From: Rhizobium leguminosarum bv. trifolii WSM2297
GTDB taxonomy: Bacteria; Pseudomonadota; Alphaproteobacteria; Rhizobiales; Rhizobiaceae
Reading direction: 5' to 3'
DNA length: 64,000 bases
Assembly (NCBI RefSeq): GCF_000271845.1
Contig: NZ_JH719395.1
Location: forward strand, 3,528,253 to 3,592,252
Each line of letters begins with the position of its first letter. Positions within the stretch are counted from its first letter, which is position 1. Positions 1 to 9,685 of the stretch are shown here, piece by piece. A program made the translations under genes and the position numbers. The notes under the pieces were generated by a model. That model was given only the letters and a program-made list of their open reading frames with translations. It ran no database searches and was not told the DNA's origin.

Positions 1-116
1 CCGCCGTAATGAGGCCTGGGGAGCAGGAACCGGCTTAAACTAGCGTTCCGCCGCCGAGCTTCGGACGAGTTGGATAAGCTGGTGACCGGCGGGCCCTTTC
101 GCCGCCGTTATGGCCC
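1..116. other. Left-edge sequence without a supported gene
   Basis: This is short non-coding or remnant sequence at the window edge. A plus-strand frame directly after two stop codons (positions 7-12) stays open to a TAA at 115-117 and would end in PFRRRYGPQL. It has no ATG or convincing ribosome binding site, so it is at most the tail of a decayed gene. I see no promoter, repeat or RNA here. Confidence 0.3.
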
Positions 117-410
117 TCAATTGTAACCAGGCTTGAGGATCCCCAGCAGAAGTAGAGTGATTGGGATCAAATTGGCAGTGCTAACCACGACGAAAACAGG
201 CCAAGCTATCAAGAACTTCTCTTTCGGCTTTGCCGTGAAGCGATCATCGTCGTCGAATTCCGAAATTTTGGGGCCGAAATCTTCGCTAAAATCGAAGCCG
301 TTTTTGCAATAGAAAATGATCGACCTGATATACCAATACCAGCTCCAAGCACACATGCCTCCTACCAGGCAGAAGGGCACCCACAGCCAGTAGCGGTCTT
401 CACCAGCCAT
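117..410 (-). CDS. Small hypothetical two-helix membrane protein
   Basis: This 97-residue protein is not one I recognise. Two hydrophobic stretches, about residues 6-30 (aromatic-rich, WVPFCLVGGMCAWSW) and 66-92, flank an acidic, Phe/Asp-rich middle (DFSEDFGPK...EFDDDDR), so a two-pass inner-membrane protein is likely. I chose ATG 410 because GAGGGA sits 8 bases upstream; a GTG at 425 in the same frame has no such site. Base composition is visibly AT-richer than the genes right of the tRNA. Together with the neighbouring tRNA-Ser this suggests acquired DNA, but no mobility gene is inside the window. Function unknown. Confidence 0.6.
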   Translation of the reverse strand: MAGEDRYWLWVPFCLVGGMCAWSWYWYIRSIIFYCKNGFDFSEDFGPKISEFDDDDRFTAKPKEKFLIAWPVFVVVSTANLIPITLLLLGILKPGYN

Positions 411-595
411 ATAATATTCCCTCACAGACTAACTGAACCCGGGAGGGGTTAAGCCGTCCCACAACGTCGCCATCTTTGACCACCTTATGCACCGGCAGAT
501 AGGTGTTCTTCTCCATCCACTCCCGGACGAGAGCGAGGTATCGTGCGTTAGGGTAGAGAATTTTGCTTGCCGACAAAAGCTTATGGCTGAGGAAA
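411..595 (-). pseudogene. Possible gene remnant downstream of tRNA-Ser
   Basis: A minus-strand frame leaves the tRNA and stays open to a stop near 400. Its middle section (SASKILYPNARYLALVREW... then VHKVVKDGDVVGRLNPSR) has protein-like composition. The only available start codons lie inside the tRNA, there is no ribosome binding site, and the frame ends over the start of the small membrane gene. I read it as a possible C-terminal fragment of an unrecognised gene, or as chance. The stretch otherwise shows no feature. Confidence 0.25.
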
Positions 596-685
596 TGGCG
601 GAGAGGGTGGGATTTGAACCCACGATACCCTTGCAGGTATGCCGCATTTCGAGTGCGGTGCATTCGACCACTCTGCCACCTCTCC
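596..685 (-). tRNA. tRNA-Ser (anticodon CGA)
   Basis: This is a 90-nt type II tRNA with a long variable arm. Read on the minus strand, the 5' acceptor GGAGAGG pairs with CCTCTCC, followed by discriminator G and an encoded CCA at 598-596. The anticodon loop reads CTCGAAA, giving anticodon CGA for the serine codon UCG. The T-arm GGGTTTGAATCCC is canonical. The 3' end faces the AT-richer left edge, the usual orientation for a tRNA used as an integration target. Confidence 0.95.
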
Positions 686-991
686 GCGGTCTGGTCGGCG
701 CTTGTTCGGCGCGGGCGTTCTCATAACGAGCATACGACGGGTTGGCAAGCCGAAAAGTCGAAGCATTCCATCCTTTTGCCTTGACACCTTTTTGTCACTC
801 GCGTATCTCGGCTGCGCGATAGGTTTGGAGTAATCCGTACCTTGTCTGTCCCGCGCTCGCGTGGGGCATTTCACCGGCAGAAAGAGTTCGAGGCCAGCCC
901 TCTGAAATCCCTGCTTAACATCGACTGATAAAAAGACGGCCGCCTTGCTCAAGCAGCGAGGAGAGCTGGAACGAACATGAAAGGATAAAAA
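686..991 (+). other. rplU upstream and leader region
   Basis: This gene-free stretch holds the probable rplU promoter near 781-809 and then an untranslated leader of roughly 170 bases. A three-codon frame (Met-Lys-Gly-stop, 977-988) overlaps the rplU Shine-Dalgarno AAGGA and ends 3 bases before the rplU ATG; it may be chance. No terminator-like hairpin is evident in the leader. Confidence 0.45.
781..809 (+). promoter_or_regulatory. Putative sigma-70 promoter for rplU-rpmA
   Basis: A -35 hexamer TTGACA at 781-786 and a -10-like TATCTC at 804-809 are separated by 17 bases, ahead of rplU. The -35 is a perfect consensus and the -10 only half matches. No other good promoter lies between the tRNA and rplU. 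Confidence 0.45.
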
Positions 992-1309
992 ATGTTCGCA
1001 GTCATCAAGACCGGCGGTAAACAGTACCGTGTGGCAGCCAACGACGTGCTGACCATCGAAAAGCTGGAAGCCACCGCTGGCGACTCCATTGAATTCACCG
1101 AAGTGCTCGTGATCGGCGAAGGCGCCGACGCTGCGATCGGTGCGCCCTTCGTAACCGGCGCCTCTGTCAAGGCAGAAGTCGTCGAACAGAACCGCGGCAA
1201 GAAGGTCATCGCCTTCAAGAAGCGCCGCCGTCAAAATTCGAAGCGTTCGCGCGGCCATCGTCAGCATCACACGGTCGTCCGTATCACGGACATCGTGGCT
1301 GCCAAGTAA
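992..1309 (+). CDS. rplU: 50S ribosomal protein L21
   Basis: At 105 residues this is the usual length for bacterial L21, which binds 23S rRNA in the large subunit and contacts L20. The N-terminal [14 protein letters not shown] is diagnostic, and the C-terminal basic stretch [16 protein letters not shown] followed by HHTVVRI is the rRNA-binding end. The start is ATG 992 with AAGGA 7 bases upstream. It is followed after 34 bases by rpmA, the universal rplU-rpmA pairing, and the two are probably cotranscribed. Confidence 0.97.
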   Translation: MFAVIKTGGKQYRVAANDVLTIEKLEATAGDSIEFTEVLVIGEGADAAIGAPFVTGASVKAEVVEQNRGKKVIAFKKRRRQNSKRSRGHRQHHTVVRITDIVAAK

Positions 1310-1343
1310 GATCAACGGGACAAGGTTTTAAAGGAGAACTCCA

Positions 1344-1613
1344 ATGGCACACAAAAAAGCTGGCGGTTCATCGCGCAACGGTCGCGATTCTCAGTCCAAG
1401 CGCCTTGGCGTGAAGAAGTTCGGCGGCGAAGCCGTCATCGCAGGCAACATCATCGTGCGTCAGCGCGGTACTGAGTGGCATCCGGGTTCCAACGTCGGCC
1501 TCGGCAAGGATCACACGATTTTTGCACTCACCGCCGGCAATGTGAACTACCGAACGAAGGCCAACGGTCGCGTCTACGTGTCTGTCATGCCGAAAGCGGA
1601 AGCAGCGGAATAA
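1344..1613 (+). CDS. rpmA: 50S ribosomal protein L27
   Basis: This is an 89-residue L27. The N-terminus [16 protein letters not shown] is the conserved extension that reaches towards the peptidyl-transferase centre, and it carries no Firmicute-type cleaved leader. [19 protein letters not shown] matches the family core. The start is ATG 1344 with AAGGAGA upstream. A strong intrinsic terminator at 1685-1713 closes the rplU-rpmA unit. Confidence 0.97.
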
Positions 1614-1684
1614 GCCGGTAGCGCTCAAAAACAGCCGGCGTCTCATCGACCCGGCTGGCCGTATCAGGTTCAGTCTAGAAAACA

Positions 1685-1713
1685 GGGGAGATGGGGCGCC
1701 ATCTCCCCTTTTT
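1685..1713 (+). terminator. Intrinsic terminator after rpmA
   Basis: The stem GGGGAGATGG pairs perfectly with CCATCTCCCC around a four-base loop and is followed by five T. It lies 72 bases past the rpmA stop and just before the acetyltransferase pair. Confidence 0.85.
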
Positions 1714-1738
1714 CTTTGTCCAAACAGGAGGACTGAAC

Positions 1739-2395
1739 ATGCAAGGCGAATTGTTAAGGGTAGACCAATCACGGTCGCCCAGGGAAGACCGGGTGTCTTC
1801 CGAAGAACGGCTGAGGCCGGAGCGGTTAAGGACCGATTGCCCTGTCTTGTTATCGGAAAGGCTCGTGATGCGCGCGCCCCACGAAGAAGACATCGACGCC
1901 CTTGCCCATCTCGCCAACAACGCCAAAGTCGCCACCATGGTATCGCGTATGCCGCACCCTTATACCGCCGATGATGCTGCTGACTTCGTGCGTCGCACGA
2001 AAAATGGCGAGATTGGCAAGTGCGTCTATGCAATCACCAAGGCCGAAAACGGCGCCTTTATCGGCTGCTGCGGTGTCGAGCCGCATACAGACGGCAGGAC
2101 CGTCGAGATCGGTTATTGGCTGGGCGAGCCCTATTGGAACAAGGGCTATACGACCGAGGCCTGCCATGCCCTGGTCGATATGGTGTTCAGGACCCGCCAG
2201 GACGTCGACCAGATCGACGCCCGCTGCCGGGTGATGAACGTCGCCTCGCGCCGCGTCATCCAGAAGTGCGGCTTCCAGTTCCAGGGATCGGGGCTTGCCG
2301 CGTCGCTGGCGCTTGGCAGCAACGTACCGGTGGAATGGTACAGGCTCGACCGCAAGACCTGGATGTCGCTGCGAAGCTGGGGGAACATCGCATGA
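1739..2395 (+). CDS. GNAT family N-acetyltransferase (first of a tandem pair)
   Basis: This 218-residue RimJ/RimL-type acetyltransferase transfers acetyl from acetyl-CoA to an amine, perhaps the N-terminus of a protein; the substrate is unknown. The family opening LLSERLVMRAP is at about 38-48 and the acetyl-CoA-binding motif A region, EIGYWLGEPYWNKGYTTEA, at about 121-139. I chose ATG 1739 because AGGAGGA lies at 1726-1732; an upstream start at 1691 falls in the rpmA terminator. The stop overlaps the next gene's ATG (ATGA), so the two acetyltransferases are translationally coupled. Two tandem GNATs between rpmA and obgE are the arrangement I expect in rhizobia. Confidence 0.88.
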   Translation: MQGELLRVDQSRSPREDRVSSEERLRPERLRTDCPVLLSERLVMRAPHEEDIDALAHLANNAKVATMVSRMPHPYTADDAADFVRRTKNGEIGKCVYAITKAENGAFIGCCGVEPHTDGRTVEIGYWLGEPYWNKGYTTEACHALVDMVFRTRQDVDQIDARCRVMNVASRRVIQKCGFQFQGSGLAASLALGSNVPVEWYRLDRKTWMSLRSWGNIA

Positions 2396-2979
2396 GCACG
2401 ACGGCACTGCAAAGGCCTGAGGTCAAGCCGATGATGCCCGGCCCCACGCCGGTTATCTCGACTGCCCGGCTGACGCTTCGCCCGCACAGGCTGAGCGATG
2501 CGCCTGCGATCGCGGAATCGCTGTCCGATTTCGCAGTCACGCGCATGCTGTCCCGCGTGCCTTCGCCGTTCGACCGGCAGGATGCGCTGGACTGGCTGAT
2601 CCCGGTCACCTCGGGCACCCTGCCGGACTGGCCGCTGGCGATCACCGGTCAGGACGATGTCCATATCGGCAACGTCTCGATCGAGCTGCGCCACGGCCGC
2701 TGGCACCTCGGCTACTGGCTGAACCGCTATTACTGGCGGCGCGGCTATATGAGCGAGGCGGTGGCGGCGATCATCGAGCGCTTCTCGCGCCGCATGCCGG
2801 AGACGCCTGTTCATTCCGGCGTCTTTGCCGACAATCCGGCGTCGCTGCGGCTGCAGGAGAAGCTCGGTTTCCGCATGACGGGTTGCGGCGAAATCTATTG
2901 TTTCGCCCGCAACACCATGGTCTCGCACATCGAAACCGTGTTGCAGCCGGGCATGCTGCAGCCGCGGAAAGTCGCATAG
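2392..2979 (+). CDS. GNAT family N-acetyltransferase (second of a tandem pair)
   Basis: This 195-residue paralogue of the preceding gene has the opening ISTARLTLRPHRLSDAPAI at about 21-40 and the motif A equivalent GYWLNRYYWRRGYMSEAV at about 107-124. The C-terminal NPASLRLQEKLGFR is typical of RimJ/RimL-like enzymes. It starts at ATG 2392, overlapping the upstream stop by four bases. The protein is more diverged and shorter than its partner, so the pair may act on different substrates. The substrate cannot be read from the sequence. Confidence 0.87.
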   Translation: MSTTALQRPEVKPMMPGPTPVISTARLTLRPHRLSDAPAIAESLSDFAVTRMLSRVPSPFDRQDALDWLIPVTSGTLPDWPLAITGQDDVHIGNVSIELRHGRWHLGYWLNRYYWRRGYMSEAVAAIIERFSRRMPETPVHSGVFADNPASLRLQEKLGFRMTGCGEIYCFARNTMVSHIETVLQPGMLQPRKVA

Positions 2980-2981
2980 CC

Positions 2982-3015
2982 AAAAAGGAGACGCCGCCAC
3001 AGCGGCGGCGTCTCC
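2982..3015 (-). terminator. Terminator of the EEP-fold hydrolase gene
   Basis: The hairpin GGAGACGCCGCC / GGCGGCGTCTCC (2987-2998 and 3004-3015) lies immediately past the stop of the minus-strand gene. On that strand it is followed by five T (2982-2986). It also sits 7 bases after the plus-strand acetyltransferase stop, so it separates two converging genes. Confidence 0.8.
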
Positions 3016-3016
3016 G

Positions 3017-3883
3017 TCAATCGCCGATCTCGACCCGCACGGGGAAATGATCGGAGCCGACGGATTGCGTGTCGATCCGGGCGGATTTCAACCGGCTCAC
3101 GAGGCCGCAACTGACGAAGCAATAATCGAGATGCATGCGTTTGCCGTGATCTTCCGGATCCATCCAGCTGTAGCTCTCCGGCCAATAGGCTTCGAGCGCC
3201 GCAAAGGCGTCGATCGGCGTGCCGATCCGGTCGATCCGGCCGTAATATCCGCCGCCGGCACCGGCAAGCGCGCAATATTCCGGCGATTCCGGCTCCATGT
3301 TGAAATCGCCCATGATGATATAATCCTCCGGCAGCGGCGGCTCCGGCAGATCGAATTCACCAGCCCCCGTCAGCGAGCCGCCCTCCTGAACGAAGGCATT
3401 GATATGCGCGTTCAAAACCTGCAGCTGGCGGATGCGCTCGTCGGCCGAGACATGGTCGAGATGGACGGAGTAGACGCGGATCGCTCCCCCGGGTATGGCG
3501 ATGACCGCCTCGGTCGCACCACGCTGCAGGTTGATCTTGCCGATCGTCCGGCTGCGCGGCAAAAGCAGCGTCCGGGTCGAGGCGATCGGCCAGCGCGACA
3601 GCACCATATTGCCGAACTGGAAGCGGGTGCCCGGCGCCGGCGCAAGCCCGCCTTCACCAGCCTCGACATGCATGTCGCAGGCCGGCCCATAGACCCAGAA
3701 ATAGTCGGGAAACAGGGCGGCAATATCGGCCGCCATATCGGCAAAACCGTTGCGCGAGAAGCCGCGGGTCACCTCCTGCAGCGCGATGACATCGGCGCCT
3801 TCGAGGCTGCGGGCAATGCGCTTGAGATCGTATCTGCCGTCGAGACCGAAGCCGTACTGTATGTTATAGCTCGCAAAATTCAC
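3017..3883 (-). CDS. Endonuclease/exonuclease/phosphatase (EEP) family protein
   Basis: This 288-residue metal-dependent phosphoesterase of the DNase I / exonuclease III fold has the catalytic signatures in order: YNIQYG (6-11), the metal-binding Glu in ALQEV (Glu37), GDFN (192-195), and the terminal SDHFPV (277-282). The substrate is unknown and could be a nucleic acid or a phospholipid/inositol phosphate. No signal peptide is visible, so it is probably cytoplasmic. The chosen start is GTG 3883, with GGAGG upstream at 3896-3900; the open frame continues far upstream antisense to obgE, which is a shadow. It is divergent from obgE across about 84 bases. Confidence 0.85.
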   Translation of the reverse strand: MNFASYNIQYGFGLDGRYDLKRIARSLEGADVIALQEVTRGFSRNGFADMAADIAALFPDYFWVYGPACDMHVEAGEGGLAPAPGTRFQFGNMVLSRWPIASTRTLLLPRSRTIGKINLQRGATEAVIAIPGGAIRVYSVHLDHVSADERIRQLQVLNAHINAFVQEGGSLTGAGEFDLPEPPLPEDYIIMGDFNMEPESPEYCALAGAGGGYYGRIDRIGTPIDAFAALEAYWPESYSWMDPEDHGKRMHLDYCFVSCGLVSRLKSARIDTQSVGSDHFPVRVEIGD

Positions 3884-3895
3884 GATAATCTTTGA

Positions 3896-6198
<2,303 letters not shown>

Positions 6199-6206
<8 letters not shown>

Positions 6207-7482
6207 TACCGTTGCGCCGAGCCCTGACATTGACGTGCTGATGAACGACATCGGCCGCAAGGCAAAGGCATCCGCACGACCGCTGAGCTTCGCGTCCACC
6301 GAGGCGAAGAACAAGGCGCTGAATGCCATGGCCGATGCGATCCTGGCCAACAAGGCTGAGATCCTTGCCGAGAATGCCAAGGATTTGCAGGACATCGAAG
6401 GCACCGAGATGCTCGCCTCCTTCGTCGACCGGCTGACGCTGAACGACAAACGTATCGCCGAAATGGCTGAGGGAATCCGCGCCATTGCCGCCCTGGCCGA
6501 TCCGGTCGGCGAAGTCATCGCCGCCTGGGACCGGCCGAACGGGCTGAAGATCGAGCGCGTTCGCACGCCGCTCGGCGTCATCGGCGTCGTCTTCGAAAGC
6601 CGCCCGAATGTCACGGCCGATGCCGGCGCCCTCTGCCTCAAGGCCGGCAACGCGGTCATCCTGCGCTGCGGCTCGGATTCGCGCCGTTCATCGCAGGCTA
6701 TCCATGCCTGCCTTGTCGAGGGCCTGAAGGCGGCGGGACTTCCGGAGCATGCTATCCAGCTCGTCCCGGTTACCGACCGCGCCGCCGTCGGCGCCATGCT
6801 GCGCGGCCTGGACGGGGCGATCGACGTCATCGTGCCGCGCGGCGGCAAGAGCCTGGTCGCCCGCGTGCAGAGCGAGGCCCGTGTGCCGGTTTTTGCCCAT
6901 CTCGAAGGCCTCTGCCATATCTATGTCGACGGCTCGGCCGATATCGAGATGGCGAAGCAGATCGTCGTCAATGCCAAGATGCGCCGTACCGGCATCTGCG
7001 GTGCGGCCGAAACCCTGCTCGTCGACGGTGCCGCGATCGGCACGCATCTGACGCCGCTGCTCGAAGTTCTCACGGAAGCCGGCTGCGAGGTCCGCGCCTC
7101 GCCAACGGTGCTGAAGGTCGCCCCCGGCATGAAGCCGGCGACCGAGGAGGACTGGTCGACCGAATATCTCGATGCGATCATTTCGGTTGCCGTCGTCGAC
7201 GGCATATCGGGCGCGATCGCCCATATCCAGACCTATTCCTCGAACCATACCGAGGCTGTGATCGCCGAGGATCCCGCTGTCGTCGCGCGCTTCTTCACCG
7301 AAGTCGATTCGGCGATCCTGCTGCACAATGCCTCGACGCAGTTTGCCGACGGCGGCGAGTTCGGCATGGGTGCGGAAATCGGCATTGCCACCGGCAAGAT
7401 GCATGCCCGCGGCCCGGTCGGTGTGGAACAGCTGACCTCGTTCAAATATCGGGTGCACGGCGCCGGACAGACGCGGCCCTGA
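6199..7482 (+). CDS. proA: Gamma-glutamyl phosphate reductase
   Basis: This 427-residue NADPH-dependent aldehyde-dehydrogenase-fold enzyme turns gamma-glutamyl phosphate into glutamate semialdehyde, the second proline step, receiving the labile product of ProB. The catalytic cysteine is in [14 protein letters not shown] near residue 267. The end [20 protein letters not shown] is the family C-terminal signature. The start ATG 6199 overlaps the proB stop. The nadD GTG begins two bases after the proA stop. Confidence 0.97.
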
Positions 7483-7483
7483 C

Positions 7484-8119
7484 GTGACGGCGGAGAGTTT
7501 GGACCGGCATTACCTCCGCATGCCGCACAGCGAGCGCGGCATGGTCGTCGGTCTGTTCGGCGGCTCGTTCAATCCGCCGCACCAGGGCCATGCGCTCGTC
7601 GCCGAGATCGCCATCAAGCGGCTCGGCCTCGACCAGCTCTGGTGGATGGTCACCCCCGGCAACCCGCTGAAGAGCCGCAACCAGCTGGCGCCGCTAGCCG
7701 AGCGCATTGCCGAAAGCGAGCGTGTCGCCGCCGATCCGCGCGTCAAGGTCACCGCCTTCGAACAGTCGCTCGGCGTCAGCTACACCGCCAATACGCTCGC
7801 CCGGGTCAAGGCCCGCAATCCGCATGTGCATTTCATCTGGATCATGGGCGCCGACAGCCTGCAGACTTTTCACAAATGGCAGAAATGGCAGGAAATCGCC
7901 CGTACCTTCCCGATCGCCGTGATCGACCGGCCGGGCGCGACGCTCTCCTACCTCTCCTCGAAACTGACGCGGACCTTCGATTTCGCCCGTGTCGATGAGG
8001 ACGACGCCCGCATTCTCTGGAAGAAACCGGCCCCGGCCTGGACCTTCATCCACGGGCCGCGCTCCGGCTTGAGCTCGACGGCAATCCGCAACGGCTCGTC
8101 GCACGGCGAAGATCAATAG
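7484..8119 (+). CDS. nadD: Nicotinate-nucleotide adenylyltransferase
   Basis: This enzyme adenylates nicotinate mononucleotide to deamido-NAD in NAD synthesis. The nucleotidyltransferase signature VGLFGGSFNPPHQGHA is near residues 22-37 of the long form, and the ISST-like nucleotide motif appears as SGLSSTAIR near the C-terminus. GTG 7484 gives 211 residues and follows proA by one base. ATG 7520 (beginning MPHSERGMVVGLF) would give 199 residues and fits the usual family N-terminus as well. In relatives rsfS and rlmH usually follow directly; here they are displaced by the small RNA and mod block. Confidence 0.93.
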   Translation: MTAESLDRHYLRMPHSERGMVVGLFGGSFNPPHQGHALVAEIAIKRLGLDQLWWMVTPGNPLKSRNQLAPLAERIAESERVAADPRVKVTAFEQSLGVSYTANTLARVKARNPHVHFIWIMGADSLQTFHKWQKWQEIARTFPIAVIDRPGATLSYLSSKLTRTFDFARVDEDDARILWKKPAPAWTFIHGPRSGLSSTAIRNGSSHGEDQ

Positions 8120-8134
8120 ATTTCAAGGAAGTTC

Positions 8135-8262
8135 AAAAACGAGAAAGCCCGACGGGGGAGGAGATCCGTCGGGCTTATAAACTCGATCGACAACTGGGAG
8201 GAGGAGTGTTGCCGATCCTGTCGAGCGGCTATGGGAGGAGGAGATCGCCGCTTCGATGCTTA
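8135..8262 (-). ncRNA. Trans-acting small RNA of the alpha-r14 (suhB/NfeR1-like) family
   Basis: Read on the minus strand, three hairpins in tandem each expose an anti-Shine-Dalgarno loop. The first has stem GCGGC/GCCGC (8251-8225) with loop CCTCCTCCC. The second has stem TCGACA/TGTCGA (8224-8187) with loop CCTCCTCCC. The third is the terminator AAGCCCGACGG/CCGTCGGGCTT (8176-8145) with CTCCTCCC in its loop, followed by a five-T run at 8139-8135. Three stem-loops with repeated CCUCCUCCC are the hallmark of the rhizobial alpha-r14 family (Rfam suhB), which represses mRNAs by pairing to their ribosome binding sites. The 5' end is estimated, not seen. Confidence 0.75.
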
Positions 8263-8523
8263 TGTTCTATCATATTCCGCACGAAGGTGAATATCGATTG
8301 TTGCATTGCAGCAATGCATGGGATGCAGTTCTACATCGGAGCCACGCTTCGGCCGTGCCGTTTTTATCGGCATGAATCAATCGGCTATGGTCTGCCGGCG
8401 GACATTCTATGATTTGCGGGCCTTTCGCTGAGTGTTTCCTCCTATTTAATCTCACATTGCCTCCAAGCCATGCGCTGCAAGAACGCATGAGCCATTGAGT
8501 TGTCGCGAAGCAGATGATCCCCG

Positions 8524-8592
8524 CGGTTATATTTTCCTGGATATATCCCCTAGCCAAGCCGCATCGCCCGTTATATTCGTCGCAATATTTCG
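8524..8592 (+). promoter_or_regulatory. Putative ModE-type operators upstream of modA
   Basis: Two imperfect palindromes resemble the molybdate-responsive ModE box (TATAT half-sites with a short spacer). One is GGTTATAT (8525-8532) with GATATATCC (8540-8548). The other is CGTTATAT (8569-8576) with ATATTTCG (8585-8592), ending 17 bases before the modA ATG. A ModE-like regulator gene lies at the other end of the modABC cluster. A site here would repress the importer when molybdate is plentiful. The assignment is by pattern only. Confidence 0.5.
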
Positions 8593-8609
8593 AACCCTGG
8601 GGAGTAGTC

Positions 8610-9401
8610 ATGCAGAACCGCCGCCAATGGATAAAACTGGCAACCGCCGCGATATCGGCTCTCTGGCTTGGCGCAGCAGCGCTTCCAGCGCCTGCCGCCG
8701 CGGCCGAAAAGCTTACCGTCTTTGCGGCGGCGAGCCTCAAGGATGCGCTCGATGCCGCCAATGCCGCCTGGGCCAAGGAGAGCGGCAAGGAAGCCGTCGC
8801 CTCCTATGCGGCGAGCGGGGCGCTGGCCAAGCAGATCGAAAATGCCGCACCTGCAGATCTCTTCATCTCGGCCGACCGCGACTGGATGGATTACGTCGCC
8901 AAGAAGAACCTGATCAAGGCCGACACGCGTTCGGACCTGCTTGGAAACCGGATCGTGCTCGTTGCCGAAAAGAACAAGGCCAAGCCGGTCGAGATCAAGC
9001 AGGATTTCGATCTCGCCGGGCTTTTGGGTGACGGCAAGCTTGCCATGGGTGAACCGAAATCGGTTCCGGCCGGCAAATACGGCATGGCTGCGCTGGAAAA
9101 ACTCGGCGTCTGGAAATCGGTGGAAACCAAGGTCGCCGGCGCCGAAAGCGTCCGCGCCGCCCTTGCCCTCGTCTCCCGCGGCGAAGCGCCCTATGGCATC
9201 GTCTACCAGACGGATGCCGCAGCCGATAAGGGTGTCGCCGTCGTCGGCACCTTCCCGGCCGATTCCCATCCGCCGATTATCTACCCGGTCGCAATTCTGG
9301 CCGAAAGCAAGAACCCGGATGCCGCAGCCTATCTCGACTTCCTGAAATCCGACAAGGCAGCCGCCTTTTTCACGGCGCAGGGTTTTACCATCCTCAAGTG
9401 A
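8610..9401 (+). CDS. modA: Molybdate ABC transporter, periplasmic binding protein
   Basis: This 263-residue exported binding protein captures molybdate (and tungstate) for ModBC. Residues 1-32 form a signal peptide (basic start QNRRQWIK, hydrophobic core, APAAAA before the cleavage region). The mature protein begins KLTVFAAASLKDAL, the diagnostic ModA start with the oxyanion-binding serine. ATG 8610 is preceded by GGGGAG; an upstream ATG at 8514 would run through the operator palindromes. It is separated from modB by 284 bases filled with a palindromic repeat, unusual for a mod operon. Confidence 0.94.
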   Translation: MQNRRQWIKLATAAISALWLGAAALPAPAAAAEKLTVFAAASLKDALDAANAAWAKESGKEAVASYAASGALAKQIENAAPADLFISADRDWMDYVAKKNLIKADTRSDLLGNRIVLVAEKNKAKPVEIKQDFDLAGLLGDGKLAMGEPKSVPAGKYGMAALEKLGVWKSVETKVAGAESVRAALALVSRGEAPYGIVYQTDAAADKGVAVVGTFPADSHPPIIYPVAILAESKNPDAAAYLDFLKSDKAAAFFTAQGFTILK

Positions 9402-9497
9402 TCGAGGGCGAGATGATTGCGGAATCAACGACGACCGCTTAGCGTGAAGGCTCGCTGGGGGGAGCTACAGAGAGTACTCTGGTTCGTGCCGATGGCT

Positions 9498-9635
9498 GCC
9501 CCTCACCCTAACCCTCTCCCCGTAAACGGGGCGAGGGGACGTGCCCTGCGAGAGGTGGGCGAGGGACGGAGGCGTCGCGACACATCCCCTTCGCCCCGTT
9601 TACGGGGAGAAGGTGCCGGCAGGCGGATGAGGGGC
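9498..9635. repeat. RIME-like palindromic intergenic element between modA and modB
   Basis: Two long inverted arms frame this element. It opens GCCCCTCACCCTAACC followed by CTCCCCGTAAACGGGGCGAG, and closes with CGCCCCGTTTACGGGGAGAA and finally GGATGAGGGGC. The arms can fold into nested hairpins (CCCCGTAAACGGGG alone is a near-perfect palindrome). This composition matches the Rhizobium-specific intergenic mosaic elements I know, which occur in many copies between rhizobial genes. It carries no gene, although a spurious frame crosses it. Confidence 0.75.
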
Positions 9636-9685
9636 TGGTCTCGGCTCGCCTCAGCGTGCCTTAGATTTCACGGAGACCACCGCAT

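Larger units (their letters stand above)
8120..8609. other. Long intergenic region between nadD and modA
   Basis: This 490-base gap holds the minus-strand small RNA at 8135-8262 and the modA operator region at 8524-8592. The part between, 8263-8520, has no open frame I believe. It carries a short palindrome (TTGCATTGCAGCAATGCA) near 8299-8316, where I would expect the small RNA's promoter or a regulatory site, but I could not assign -35 and -10 boxes with confidence. Confidence 0.5.

Noticed and set aside
581..1315. 244-codon minus-strand frame crossing tRNA-Ser, the rplU leader and rplU
   Set aside because: It is antisense to rplU and contains the tRNA. It has no family resemblance, so it is a high-GC shadow.
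8206..8412. 68-codon plus-strand frame in the nadD-modA gap
   Set aside because: It runs through the reverse complement of the small RNA hairpins and has no ribosome binding site or family match.
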